DNA from: Deltaproteobacteria bacterium | Lineage (GTDB): Bacteria > Desulfobacterota > DSM-4660 > Desulfatiglandales > HGW-15 | DNA length: 9,511 nucleotides | Direction: 5' to 3' | Assembly: GCA_019307805.1 (NCBI GenBank) | Contig: JAFDIX010000071.1 | Location: 1 to 9,511, forward strand | Part shown: positions 1 through 6,408 of the stretch, in pieces | How the letters are laid out: every line of letters starts with the position of its first letter | Numbering within the stretch: the stretch's first letter is position 1 | The notes under the pieces: generated by a model | What the model was told of the DNA's origin: nothing | Seen by the model: the letters and a program-made list of their open reading frames with translations, nothing else | The model's database searches: none | Translations under genes and position numbers: made by a program

Positions 1-28
1 GCTCAGGGCCGTGAGCCTGTCGAACGGC
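1..28. repeat. Half of a dispersed palindromic repeat, cut by the window edge
   Basis: The first bases contain GCTCA (1-5) and TGAGC (12-16) around a GC-rich centre, followed by CTGTCGAACGG (17-27). The arrangement matches a family of intergenic palindromes recalled from many proteobacterial genomes, in which TTCGACAGGCTCA-type arms face each other. The matching outer arm would lie just before base 1, so only the 5-bp inner stem can be verified here. It sits about 25 bases after the stop codon of the last SDR gene, where it could act as a 3' mRNA structure. No T-run is visible, so it is not called a terminator. Confidence 0.45.
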
Positions 29-52
29 AGATGGGGGTTTTCCGGCAGCCTC

Positions 53-847
53 CTAGGCCGCGGTCCACCCTCCATCTATATAGAGGATCTGCCCGGTGAT
101 GAACTCCGATGCCGGGGAAGCCAGGAAAACGGCTGCGCCGAACAGGTCCGGAATTTCTCCGACCCTTCCCATGGGGATACGTCCCACCACCCAGTCATAT
201 ACCTTCTTATCGTCCAGAAGGGCGGCGTTTATATCGGTCCGAATAAAGGTGGGTGCCAGTGCGTTGACGGTGATGTTGTAGGGTGCCCACTCGATGGCCA
301 GGGACTTGGTCAGCATATTGAGTCCCCCCTTGCTGGTCGGATAGGCCGGATCGTTGGCCCTGCCCTGATGACCCCGCACAGAGGACATATTGATGACCTT
401 GCCGCTCTTCTGCTCCACCATCACCTTGCCTACTTCCCGACAGCAGATAAAAATGCTCTTGAGATTCACGTTCATGATGCTCAGCCAATCATCGGTTGTC
501 CACTCGATGGTCGGTTTGCTCATAAATGAACCTGCAGAGCAGACCAGAATGTCGATGCGTCCGAATTCCTCCATCACACGCCGGACCATCGCCTCAACAG
601 GCTCGTCCAGGGTCACATCGGCAACCACGGGAATGGAGCGCCGACCCAGAGATCGGATCTCTTCAGAAACAGCCTCAAGGTCTTCCAGGGTACGGCTCAC
701 GGGTACCACATGGGCACCTGCCGCTGCAAATGCCAGCCCTATGCCCTGACCCAATCCCTTGCTGCCTCCTGTGATCACCGCCACCCTGTCCTTCAGGGAA
801 AAGAGGGATGGCACACCTTTAATTTTCTCCCCGGGAACACCTTTCAT
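53..847 (-). CDS. Short-chain dehydrogenase/reductase, gluconate 5-dehydrogenase/KduD-like, probably NADP-dependent
   Basis: This 264-residue classical SDR oxidises or reduces an alcohol/ketone pair in the cytoplasm. The Rossmann motif TGGSKGLG is at residues 26-33, and CSAG (103-106) stands in for the usual NNAG. The catalytic tetrad is readable as N128, S156, Y169 and K173, and the C-terminal IDGG is at 257-260. Arg52 follows beta-strand 2 where NAD enzymes carry Asp, which suggests NADP. The stretch from the active-site Tyr to the C-terminus (LTKSLAIEWAPYNITVNA and onward) resembles gluconate 5-dehydrogenase and 2-deoxygluconate 3-dehydrogenase more than FabG, but SDR substrates cannot be assigned from sequence alone. 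The ATG start is fixed by a strong AGGAGGGG Shine-Dalgarno at 851-858. The N-terminus before the Rossmann fold is about 10 residues longer than in its neighbour. It is the last gene of the cupin-SDR-SDR operon, 71 bases after the previous stop. Confidence 0.9.
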   Translation of the reverse strand: MKGVPGEKIKGVPSLFSLKDRVAVITGGSKGLGQGIGLAFAAAGAHVVPVSRTLEDLEAVSEEIRSLGRRSIPVVADVTLDEPVEAMVRRVMEEFGRIDILVCSAGSFMSKPTIEWTTDDWLSIMNVNLKSIFICCREVGKVMVEQKSGKVINMSSVRGHQGRANDPAYPTSKGGLNMLTKSLAIEWAPYNITVNALAPTFIRTDINAALLDDKKVYDWVVGRIPMGRVGEIPDLFGAAVFLASPASEFITGQILYIDGGWTAA

Positions 848-918
848 TTTCCCCTCCTTATATGGTCATTCTTTTACAAACGTGATGCCACTTGTCAGAA
901 TCCGGGTTATTTAGGCGG

Positions 919-1665
919 CTAATCCATCAACATGCCGCCATTGACATCCAGGATTTCACCTGTAATGAAGCGGGCCTCGTCAGAGACCAGGAATATCACG
1001 GCTGAGGCGACGTCTTCCGGCGTCCCCAGTCGTCCAAGAGGGGTATTCCTGATAAAGTTTTCATTTTCTTCATCCGTTGCCTGCCGGATCATGGGCGTGT
1101 CTATCCTGCCGGGAGAGACCGCGTTGACCGTGACATTAAAAGGCCCCAATTCCCTTGCCAGGGACTTTGTAAAACAGATGATGCCCGCCTTGGACACCGA
1201 ATAATGGGCCCCGGCGGCCACGCCGCCGGTCTTGCCTGCGACAGAGGTCATGCTCACAATGCTGCCGCTGCCCTGGGCCTTCATCTGTTCCATGACGGCC
1301 TGACAACAAAGAAACACCCCCTTCAAATTGACGGCCAGCATTCGGTCCCATTGCTCTTCAGTGATTTGCGCAATGGGGAGAATCTCATTGATACCAGCAC
1401 AATTTACAAGAATGTCAATCCGCCCATGTTGCTCCGTGAGCCCATCCACCACATGGACAATCTGGTCCTTGGCGCTGACATCCATTTGGAGGGCCAAGGC
1501 CTCTCCGCCCATGGCTTGAATCTCAGCAAGGCCGCTATCCAGGATGTCCTGCCCGATGTCACAGATCGCGACATGGGCGCCCTCCTTTACCATGGCCTTT
1601 GCAACGCCTAAACCGATGCCCCGACCGCCGCCGGTGACAATGGCGACCCTATCCTTTAGTCGCAT
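919..1665 (-). CDS. Short-chain dehydrogenase/reductase, FabG-like, probably NAD-dependent
   Basis: This is a 248-residue classical SDR with TGGGRGIG at residues 11-18, NCAG at 88-91 and the catalytic set N113, S141, Y155 and K159, ending in VNGG (241-244). The spacing from Ser to Tyr is 14, one more than usual, because of a Gly/Ala-rich insert before the Tyr. Asp36 at the end of beta-strand 2 is the classic NAD-selecting residue, unlike Arg in the downstream paralogue. The frame stays open to a GTG at 1704, but the ATG at 1665 is chosen: it has AGGGAGAGG at 1671-1679, five bases upstream, and begins directly with the MRLKDRVAIVTG core. Overall it resembles 3-oxoacyl-ACP reductase-type SDRs, but location between a cupin and another SDR argues for small-molecule catabolism rather than fatty acid synthesis. 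Its substrate is unknown. Confidence 0.9.
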   Translation of the reverse strand: MRLKDRVAIVTGGGRGIGLGVAKAMVKEGAHVAICDIGQDILDSGLAEIQAMGGEALALQMDVSAKDQIVHVVDGLTEQHGRIDILVNCAGINEILPIAQITEEQWDRMLAVNLKGVFLCCQAVMEQMKAQGSGSIVSMTSVAGKTGGVAAGAHYSVSKAGIICFTKSLARELGPFNVTVNAVSPGRIDTPMIRQATDEENENFIRNTPLGRLGTPEDVASAVIFLVSDEARFITGEILDVNGGMLMD

Positions 1666-1730
1666 GGGTTCCTCTCCCTGCCTGGGTTGACCGGAAAATA
1701 TCACGCACCCCCTTTATCCGCGGGGCCTCA

Positions 1731-2114
1731 TTAGTCCAGGAGATGGTCTTTTCTGTATTTCTCCGGGATAAAGGGCGGAGACAGGGCGCCGATACACTTG
1801 AAGACCTCATCTCCCGTGTTGATGAGCTGGTGGGTGCTGTTCACGGGGCAAAAGACGACCCCCCCGGGCCTCACGTCATACTCATTGTCATCCACTTTAA
1901 TTTTGCCCTTTCCGGAGACACAATAGAAAACCTCTTCCTGGTCATCGTGGGAGTGGGCGTTACTCCTAAAGCCCGGATCCACGGCACTGCTGGCGAGATG
2001 CACCATGGTCGTACCCAGATTCCATGGCGCAGCCAGATGTTTTATCACCCTCTGATAGGGAGGACCGATATGATCCCCTTCCACATCGTCTTCATGAATA
2101 TAGTGCTTCGTCAT
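1731..2114 (-). CDS. Small single-domain cupin (cupin_2 type)
   Basis: This 127-residue protein is one cupin beta-barrel. Cupin motif 1 is visible as H54-x-H56 with E61 and G68; motif 2 as P90 and H95 followed by N99. H54, H56, E61 and H95 form a complete predicted metal site, so it may be a metal-dependent enzyme (isomerase, dioxygenase or lyase) or a ligand-binding protein. Such small cupins are functionally very diverse and no reaction is assigned. The start matters: the frame is open to GTG at 2123, but that codon overlaps the AGGAGG Shine-Dalgarno (2123-2128). ATG at 2114 lies eight bases after it and is chosen. This is the first gene of a three-gene operon, behind a strong promoter, 65 bases ahead of the first SDR. 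A role in handling the SDR substrate or product (for example sugar or acid isomerisation) is inference. Confidence 0.85.
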   Translation of the reverse strand: MTKHYIHEDDVEGDHIGPPYQRVIKHLAAPWNLGTTMVHLASSAVDPGFRSNAHSHDDQEEVFYCVSGKGKIKVDDNEYDVRPGGVVFCPVNSTHQLINTGDEVFKCIGALSPPFIPEKYRKDHLLD

Positions 2115-2122
2115 TGTCTGCA

Positions 2123-2128
2123 CCTCCT
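2123..2128 (-). promoter_or_regulatory. Shine-Dalgarno AGGAGG that decides the cupin start
   Basis: A perfect AGGAGG on the minus strand lies eight bases before the ATG at 2114 and overlaps the alternative GTG at 2123. This excludes the longer reading for ribosome-binding reasons. Confidence 0.75.
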
Positions 2129-2170
2129 ATGTTTTTTTGGTTCCCATGCAACGTTAGGGTACACCTTACT

Positions 2171-2247
2171 GTAATCCGGAAAGTATAGGAGCATAACTTA
2201 TCCGGTGTCAAGGCCCTAAGCTATCCGCGAAGCTATCCGAACGTTCG
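2171..2247 (-). promoter_or_regulatory. Phased CGGATA repeats and a CGAACGTTCG palindrome around the cupin promoter
   Basis: On the minus strand CGGATAGCTT occurs twice (2230-2239 and 2218-2227), 12 bases apart. A third, variant copy CGGATAAGTT (2195-2204) lies 23 bases further, in the -35/-10 spacer. A weaker CGGATTAC (2171-2178) lies at the predicted transcription start. Just upstream, the perfect 10-bp palindrome CGAACGTTCG (2238-2247) overlaps the first copy by two bases. The near one-turn and two-turn spacing suggests a protein binding one face of the helix. The palindrome has the look of a TetR-type operator core. No regulator gene is in the window, so the factor is unknown. Confidence 0.5.
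2182..2211 (-). promoter_or_regulatory. Sigma-70-type promoter of the cupin-SDR-SDR operon
   Basis: Read on the minus strand, a perfect -35 box TTGACA (2206-2211) is followed after 18 bases by TATACT (2182-2187), one mismatch from the TATAAT consensus. Transcription would start near 2175, giving a leader of about 60 bases before the cupin ATG. It is the clearest promoter in the window and stands directly upstream of the only apparently non-housekeeping operon. A copy of CGGATA lies inside the spacer, so a bound factor would interfere with or reshape polymerase contact. Confidence 0.75.
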
Positions 2248-2350
2248 TTTTTTCAAGAATGCTCAGGACTTTGATCGAAGCTTCATCAGTAAAGAATCCG
2301 AGCCCAAAAAGACTGTGTCACAATGGGTAAAACTGCGCTTATAGGTGTTT
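2248..2350. other. Non-coding stretch with no recognised element
   Basis: Part of the 662-base gene-free gap. I see no open frame with family resemblance, no RNA gene and no clear hairpin with a T-run. It separates the putative operator region from the palindromic element at 2351. Confidence 0.5.
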
Positions 2351-2457
2351 TCGTCATTCCGGGCTTGACCCGGAATCCAGCGCATTTTCGCAATGTTGCG
2401 CTTCTGGATACCGGTCGAAGATCCCGTCTTCAGCGGGGATCAAGTCCGGCATGACGA
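2351..2457. repeat. Imperfect palindromic intergenic element (REP/MITE-like)
   Basis: The ends are inverted copies: TCGTCATTCCGG (2351-2362) faces CCGGCATGACGA (2446-2457), one mismatch. Inward, GGGCTTGA on the left corresponds to TCAAGTCC on the right, and ATCCAG (2375-2380) faces CTGGAT (2404-2409). The loop end carries AGCGCA (2379-2384) against TGCGCT (2397-2402). The right arm has an extra stretch of roughly 25 bases, itself self-complementary (atcccgtctt/cagcggggat), so the two arms are unequal. The TCGTCATTCCGG...CCGGAATCCAG arrangement is typical of dispersed palindromes I recall from many proteobacterial genomes. No transposase and no obvious target duplication are visible. Confidence 0.65.
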
Positions 2458-2529
2458 GTGCGAATTAAACGTTTTTTGAATTACGACAGAGCCTGAGAGG
2501 ACCTGGCTTTGGTTTCCTTCTGATTGGGG

Positions 2530-2557
2530 CCCAGAAATTTGCTTTCAGATCTCTGGG
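2530..2557. repeat. Short hairpin next to the GGAGT inverted-repeat element
   Basis: CCCAGA (2530-2535) and TCTGGG (2552-2557) form a perfect 6-bp stem with a 16-base loop. It abuts the left arm of the larger element at 2562 and may be part of it. No T-run follows on either strand, so it is not called a terminator. Confidence 0.4.
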
Positions 2558-2561
2558 TTGT

Positions 2562-2711
2562 TGGAGTAATGGAGTGCTGGAGTAATGGTCTGGAATTGCC
2601 AGAAGGTTCTTGTTGCTCCGAAAGGGTGCACAAAGGCTGTGCTTCCCTTGGATTTTGCTTGGAAAGTCTCTGGTAAGATGTTTTCCAATACTCCAATACT
2701 CCATCACTCCA
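2562..2711. repeat. Inverted-repeat element with GGAGT-repeat arms
   Basis: The 27-base left arm (2562-2588) is made of three TGGAGT units, 9 bases apart. The right arm (2685-2711) is its reverse complement at 23 of 27 positions. The arms enclose 96 bases, including a small perfect hairpin GCACA/TGTGC (2628-2632 and 2638-2642). Each arm is thus an internal 9-base tandem repeat and the whole is a large palindrome. The element lies about 65 bases after the lipoprotein stop codon. Overlapping short open frames on the minus strand read through the arms into repeats of Glu-Tyr-Trp type and have no family look. The element is probably non-coding and dispersed in the genome. Confidence 0.6.
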
Positions 2712-2776
2712 TATTGAATGAGAGAAGACAGAGTGGTGGGTGCTTTTCTGAAGTTTGAAAGGAATTTATGGAATGT

Positions 2777-3583
2777 CTAATGTGTTTCTTCCACCCCTGC
2801 CTTGTCGAGGTCTATCACTTTCACGGCAGGGGGCTTTGGTATGGTAAAGACATCCTCCGGTATGGCCCGGTTAAAGACCATCCGTTTGTACTCCAGGGTG
2901 AACCTCTTTCCTCCATCAAGGCGGGCCACCTTCACACGCTGTGCATAGGGGATCCCCTTTTCCTCATGAAATTTTGAGTAAATCACCCGCATATTTCGTC
3001 CGGGAAAGGTGACCCATCTGGGCAGTGCCTCACCGTCGTAGAGGTCAATAATCTCCACTTCCTCCCCCTTCCCGGTAAAGAGGCTGATCTGATTTGAGCC
3101 CAGGGATTTCAAGCGCTCATGGGGGAGCAAGTTGGGATAACCCCTCAGAACCCCCCATATCAGGTCCGGATCGAAGCGGACGGGAATGAACCGCGAGAGG
3201 GCCTGTGATGTGAAGGTACCATGGTAGAATTTATTTTCCCGGAAGGAAAGGGCCTTCACCCTGTTGCCGTCAATCAGGATGTGCAAAAGGGGCTGCCCCC
3301 AGGAATGGTTGATCTCTATCTTGATTCGGAATGGCTTTCTGACGCCCACCACGAGTATATCGGCATCCGATTCTCCGTACCAATCTCCAGCCGACGCCCC
3401 GCCCAGGGCATAAAAAGAGGAAACCTGCTGTTGATTTTCCTGAATGAGGTGAGCGATCCGCACGGCGTCCTCATCAGAGAGGGGCGGACCTGAGGGGCGT
3501 TTCTCCGTGCCGGCACACCCGAAGAGGAATGCCATGGAAAGAAGCAGTATCCCCCATGCAGGGAGTATTTTATTTCTGAACAT
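2777..3583 (-). CDS. Predicted outer-membrane lipoprotein with LolA/LolB-like fold (DUF4292-like)
   Basis: This 268-residue protein begins with a lipoprotein signal: basic N-terminus, hydrophobic stretch about residues 8-21 and lipobox LFGC with Cys23, followed by a Gly/Pro/Ser-rich linker. Residue 24 is Ala rather than Asp, so transport to the outer membrane is expected by the Lol rule known from E. coli. The mature part alternates beta-strand-like segments, with an ILIDGNRVKALSFRENKFYHG block around 105-125 and a C-terminal AIPEDVFTIPKPP ending. Both resemble LolA/LolB and DUF4292 relatives by recall. Sequence identity to true LolB is not evident, so a role in lipoprotein or lipid handling is tentative. 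The ATG at 3583 overlaps the end of the upstream TPR gene by 14 bases, suggesting translational coupling; the Shine-Dalgarno (GGGAAG) is weak. It is the last gene of the housekeeping block. Confidence 0.7.
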   Translation of the reverse strand: MFRNKILPAWGILLLSMAFLFGCAGTEKRPSGPPLSDEDAVRIAHLIQENQQQVSSFYALGGASAGDWYGESDADILVVGVRKPFRIKIEINHSWGQPLLHILIDGNRVKALSFRENKFYHGTFTSQALSRFIPVRFDPDLIWGVLRGYPNLLPHERLKSLGSNQISLFTGKGEEVEIIDLYDGEALPRWVTFPGRNMRVIYSKFHEEKGIPYAQRVKVARLDGGKRFTLEYKRMVFNRAIPEDVFTIPKPPAVKVIDLDKAGVEETH

Positions 3584-5345
3584 CCAGATTGCTTCCCTGC
3601 TTCCGGAGAATCTTTTTTACACCCTCCAGTTTCTCTTTGATCTTCTCGGGTTGAGTATGATTCAGAGAGAGCGCCTTTTCATACATTGCCAGGGATTTTT
3701 CATAATTTCCGGTTTTTAAGTATACATCCCCAAGGTGCTCGGTGATGGTCGGATCATTGGGTGTCAGGGTGATGGCCTTTTCCAGGTGTTTGAGGGCCAC
3801 GTCATACTGTCCCCGTTGAAAGTAAACCCATGCCAGACTGTCAACGATATAGCCGCTCTCGGGTTTCAACTTCAACGCCTTCTGGATAAGGGCCATGGCT
3901 TCGTCCAGCCTGATGCCCTGCTCGGCGTAGGTGTAGCCGATATAATTGAGGGCCTCGGCATGTTCGGGATCAAGTGCAACAACCCGTTGCATTTGCTTCA
4001 AACACTCCTCCTTCTTCCCCTCCTTATCCAAAATTACACCCATTCGGAATATAAGATCCGTGTTGTCTGCATCCTGTTCCAGACCCTTCCGGACCGTTTC
4101 CAGGGATTTTTCGTATTCCTTCATGGATTCATATATGGAGGCCAGCATGAGGTAGAGTGCCGTCTTTTTCGGGTCCACCTGGATGGCCTGCCCAAGGACC
4201 TCGATCGCAGCCTCATATTTCTTCTGGGTCTGAAGGATATAGCCGATCTGGAGCTGGGCATCTACGAAGTACTTTGAGCCCTTCTTGATCATTCTGAAAT
4301 GTTCCAGGGCCTTTTCCGCATTCTCCTTTTCATCCCAGGCCGTTGCAAGATAGTATCTGGATTTATCATCTTCCGGCCATGCAGACAGGATCAGGGACAG
4401 TTCTTCAATAGATTCATCCAGCTTACCGTGCCTCAAGTAGATGAGACCCAGGGTCTGCCGCCCGGGTTCCCCCGGGTTGGCGTGCGCCTTGATTTTGGCC
4501 ATCTCCTCTTCGGCTTCTTCTGTTTTGCCGAGTTCATAGTAGAGATTAATGAGCCGTTCCCGAACACTGTTGTTTTTCGGGTAGAAACGTAACAACTGTT
4601 CATAGGCCTTCGCAGCCTTTCCATTCCTTTTGGTCATCTGATACAGGGTTGCCAGGTCAAAAAGCGCCGGCTCCATTCTGGCGTTCACCTTCAGGGCGGC
4701 AAGATAGGCTTTCTCCGCACCCCTGTAGTCCTTCATTTCCAATAAAACCCTTCCCCTGTAGTAATGGGCGATGACCAGGGTGGGGTCCTCCTTCAGCATG
4801 GCGTCGAGATGTTCCAGGGCCTGGGGGTATTCCTCCCTCTTGATGAGCATGGTCGTAACAATCAATTTTATTCTCAATTGCGATGGATCCAGCTCCAGAA
4901 TCTTGTTGTACTCCGCCATGGCGGCATCATGTTTCCCGGAGAGGGCGTAAATATCGGCCAGAAGGACACGGCTGGCGATATCTTCAGGATCCATATCCAC
5001 ACCCTTCCGGGCAAATTTGAGTGCCCCTTGATAATCTCCCTGTTCTTTGAGCAGAACCGCCATTTCCAGATTGAGATAGGGGGCCTCGGGATCGTATTCA
5101 AGTGCCCTGGAAAGGTATTCCTGTGCCTCTTTTTGGCGACCACTTCCCCTGTTGTAGACAGAGATCATATAGCTTGTATAAGCGTTTAGACGCCTGTCCT
5201 CCCTTTCAACCCAGACGAGCTCCTCTATGGGTTTTTGGGCAGGTTCCTTCTCCGGTGGCTTTGGTGGCGTTCCGGCGCATGATACCGTGATCGCTGCACC
5301 TGTGAGGATGACAATGAATGTCCGCAATTTGATTAATGTTTTCAT
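3570..5345 (-). CDS. Lipoprotein with about 15 tetratricopeptide repeats
   Basis: This 591-residue protein consists of a lipoprotein signal peptide (hydrophobic about residues 8-21, Cys23 in ITVSC), a short Pro/Lys/Glu-rich linker and about 15 consecutive 34-residue TPR units from about residue 51 to 575. Clear units include GDYQGALKFARKGVDMDPED and GQYDVALKHLEKAITLTPND. There is no other recognisable domain, so it is probably a periplasm-facing scaffold anchored in a membrane. The -3 residue of the lipobox (Thr) is less usual. The frame is open upstream to a TTG at 5381, but ATG at 5345 is chosen because it begins the signal peptide directly; the longer form would add a basic stretch before it. 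The Shine-Dalgarno is weak (GAAGACGAA). The end overlaps the downstream lipoprotein gene by 14 bases, so the two products probably work together. Confidence 0.85.
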   Translation of the reverse strand: MKTLIKLRTFIVILTGAAITVSCAGTPPKPPEKEPAQKPIEELVWVEREDRRLNAYTSYMISVYNRGSGRQKEAQEYLSRALEYDPEAPYLNLEMAVLLKEQGDYQGALKFARKGVDMDPEDIASRVLLADIYALSGKHDAAMAEYNKILELDPSQLRIKLIVTTMLIKREEYPQALEHLDAMLKEDPTLVIAHYYRGRVLLEMKDYRGAEKAYLAALKVNARMEPALFDLATLYQMTKRNGKAAKAYEQLLRFYPKNNSVRERLINLYYELGKTEEAEEEMAKIKAHANPGEPGRQTLGLIYLRHGKLDESIEELSLILSAWPEDDKSRYYLATAWDEKENAEKALEHFRMIKKGSKYFVDAQLQIGYILQTQKKYEAAIEVLGQAIQVDPKKTALYLMLASIYESMKEYEKSLETVRKGLEQDADNTDLIFRMGVILDKEGKKEECLKQMQRVVALDPEHAEALNYIGYTYAEQGIRLDEAMALIQKALKLKPESGYIVDSLAWVYFQRGQYDVALKHLEKAITLTPNDPTITEHLGDVYLKTGNYEKSLAMYEKALSLNHTQPEKIKEKLEGVKKILRKQGSNLDVQK

Positions 5346-5370
5346 AGTTTTTATTCGTCTTCGCCCGAAC

Positions 5371-5429
5371 GCCCCCGGCAAGGGCTCGACCCGCTCATGG
5401 CAGAGGGGGCGGCGGGGGCGGCGGGGGGC
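5371..5429. repeat. GC-rich low-complexity leader of the TPR gene with potential hairpin
   Basis: Between rpoH and the TPR gene, the minus strand carries an almost pure C/G tract of repeated CCGCCCCC-like units (5405-5429; G-rich on the plus strand). GCCCCC (5405-5410) can pair with GGGGGC (5371-5376), closing a loop that itself holds GGG/CCC pairing. No U-run follows, so a classical intrinsic terminator is not supported. It may structure the leader or reduce read-through from rpoH. The plus strand has three runs of five or six G plus GG pairs. Confidence 0.45.
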
Positions 5430-5433
5430 TTCA

Positions 5434-6408
5434 TCACTTCATAAAATTTGAAAAATTTTCCTCGAAGTCTGGAATCTCTTCGATGAGCCATTTTTTGATA
5501 TTCTTAATAATTCTTTCTTGAATCTGTCGCACCCGTTCTCGGGAGATATGATACTTGTCACCCAATTCCTGCAGCGTCAAAGGATTCTCTGCCATTATGC
5601 GGTTGTCGAAGATATCCAACTCCTTGCCCTCAATCTGTCCCCGGTATTCCTTCAGTTTTTCATGCAGAATCTCCCGGCTTTCCTTTTCAGAAAGAGCGTC
5701 ATCAATGGCTGGCTGTTTTGCGGGGAGGAAACTCCCATAGACCTCCTTGCCATCATCCCCTACCGGCGCACTGAGCGAAAGCTCCCCCCCTCCCAAGCGC
5801 AGGCTCATCTCCTCAACCTCTTTCTCCTTGACGTCCAGTCTCTCCGCCAGAAGTTTTGGCCCCGGGGTAAAACCCTGGGCAATGAGCTTGTCCCGCTCTT
5901 TGGCAAGGTTGAAGAACAGTTTCCGCTGGGTCTGGGTAGTGCCGATTTTCACGAGCTTCCAGTTTTCCATAATGAATTTAAGCATGTATGCCTTAATCCA
6001 AAAGGACGCATAATAGGAAAACTTGATGCCCCGGTAGGGATCGAATTTCCGGACTGCCTGCAACAGCCCAACATTCCCTTCCTGAATAAGATCCAGCAGG
6101 CTCTTTGTCCAGTACCGATGGAAATCCATGGCGATTTTCACCACAAGTCTCAAGTTCGATGTCACGAGTCTGTAGGCCGCCTCTTTGTCGTTCTTCTCCC
6201 GTACCCTTGTGGCCAGTTCGACTTCTTCTTCCCGTGTGAGCAAGGTGTAGTTTTTGATCTCCATGAGGTACATCTGGAGAGGGTCATATGTAACCAGTGA
6301 CCTCTCCACAGGTTGGGCAGTAGGAAAAAGTTCCGCAAGTGAAACAGGCTTCACTTTTTTATTGCTTGCTTTTGTTTTTTTCTTTTTAACCGTTTTTTTC
6401 TTTTTCAT
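5434..6408 (-). CDS. rpoH: RNA polymerase sigma-32 (heat-shock sigma factor)
   Basis: This 324-residue sigma-70-family protein carries sigma region 1.2 (about 40-70), region 2 (about 76-150, with LLDLIQEGNVGLLQAVRKFD and NWKLVKIGTTQTQRK) and region 4 with a helix-turn-helix (about 278-302, SRERVRQIQERI). The segment QRKLFFNL (161-168) matches the RpoH box that distinguishes sigma-32 from the primary sigma. It directs core polymerase to heat-shock promoters; in E. coli it is controlled by DnaK/GroEL and FtsH, which is only inferred here. It is longer than E. coli sigma-32 (284 residues), chiefly through an N-terminus with 12 Lys in the first 20 residues, encoded by A-runs up to seven bases. 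It starts 36 bases after tyrS. The only good Shine-Dalgarno-like GGAGG is about 30 bases upstream of the ATG, so initiation appears weak or structure-dependent. Alternatives such as a second sigma-32 paralogue cannot be separated. Confidence 0.88.
   Translation of the reverse strand: MKKKKTVKKKKTKASNKKVKPVSLAELFPTAQPVERSLVTYDPLQMYLMEIKNYTLLTREEEVELATRVREKNDKEAAYRLVTSNLRLVVKIAMDFHRYWTKSLLDLIQEGNVGLLQAVRKFDPYRGIKFSYYASFWIKAYMLKFIMENWKLVKIGTTQTQRKLFFNLAKERDKLIAQGFTPGPKLLAERLDVKEKEVEEMSLRLGGGELSLSAPVGDDGKEVYGSFLPAKQPAIDDALSEKESREILHEKLKEYRGQIEGKELDIFDNRIMAENPLTLQELGDKYHISRERVRQIQERIIKNIKKWLIEEIPDFEENFSNFMK

Noticed and set aside
1702..1704. GTG start for the second SDR
   Set aside because: The ATG at 1665 has a good Shine-Dalgarno five bases upstream and starts at the conserved SDR core; the extension has no such site.
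1743..2174. Plus-strand open frame of 143 residues opposite the cupin
   Set aside because: It is the antisense shadow of a well-supported cupin gene with full metal-site motifs, and has no family resemblance.
2465..2707. Overlapping minus-strand open frames of 71 and 80 residues in the intergenic gap
   Set aside because: They run through both arms of the inverted-repeat element, have low-complexity ends, no domain resemblance and no convincing ribosome site.
2351..2711. CRISPR array
   Set aside because: The repeats are inverted or 9-base tandem units with no regular spacers, and no cas gene is present.
5379..5381. TTG start for the TPR lipoprotein
   Set aside because: It would put a basic 12-residue stretch before a complete lipoprotein signal peptide; ATG at 5345 starts that signal directly.
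5371..5429. Rho-independent terminator of rpoH
   Set aside because: A GC-rich stem is possible, but no U-run follows on the minus strand.
5518..6300. Plus-strand open frame of 260 residues opposite rpoH
   Set aside because: It lies entirely antisense to a conserved sigma factor, and the translation shows no recognisable motif.
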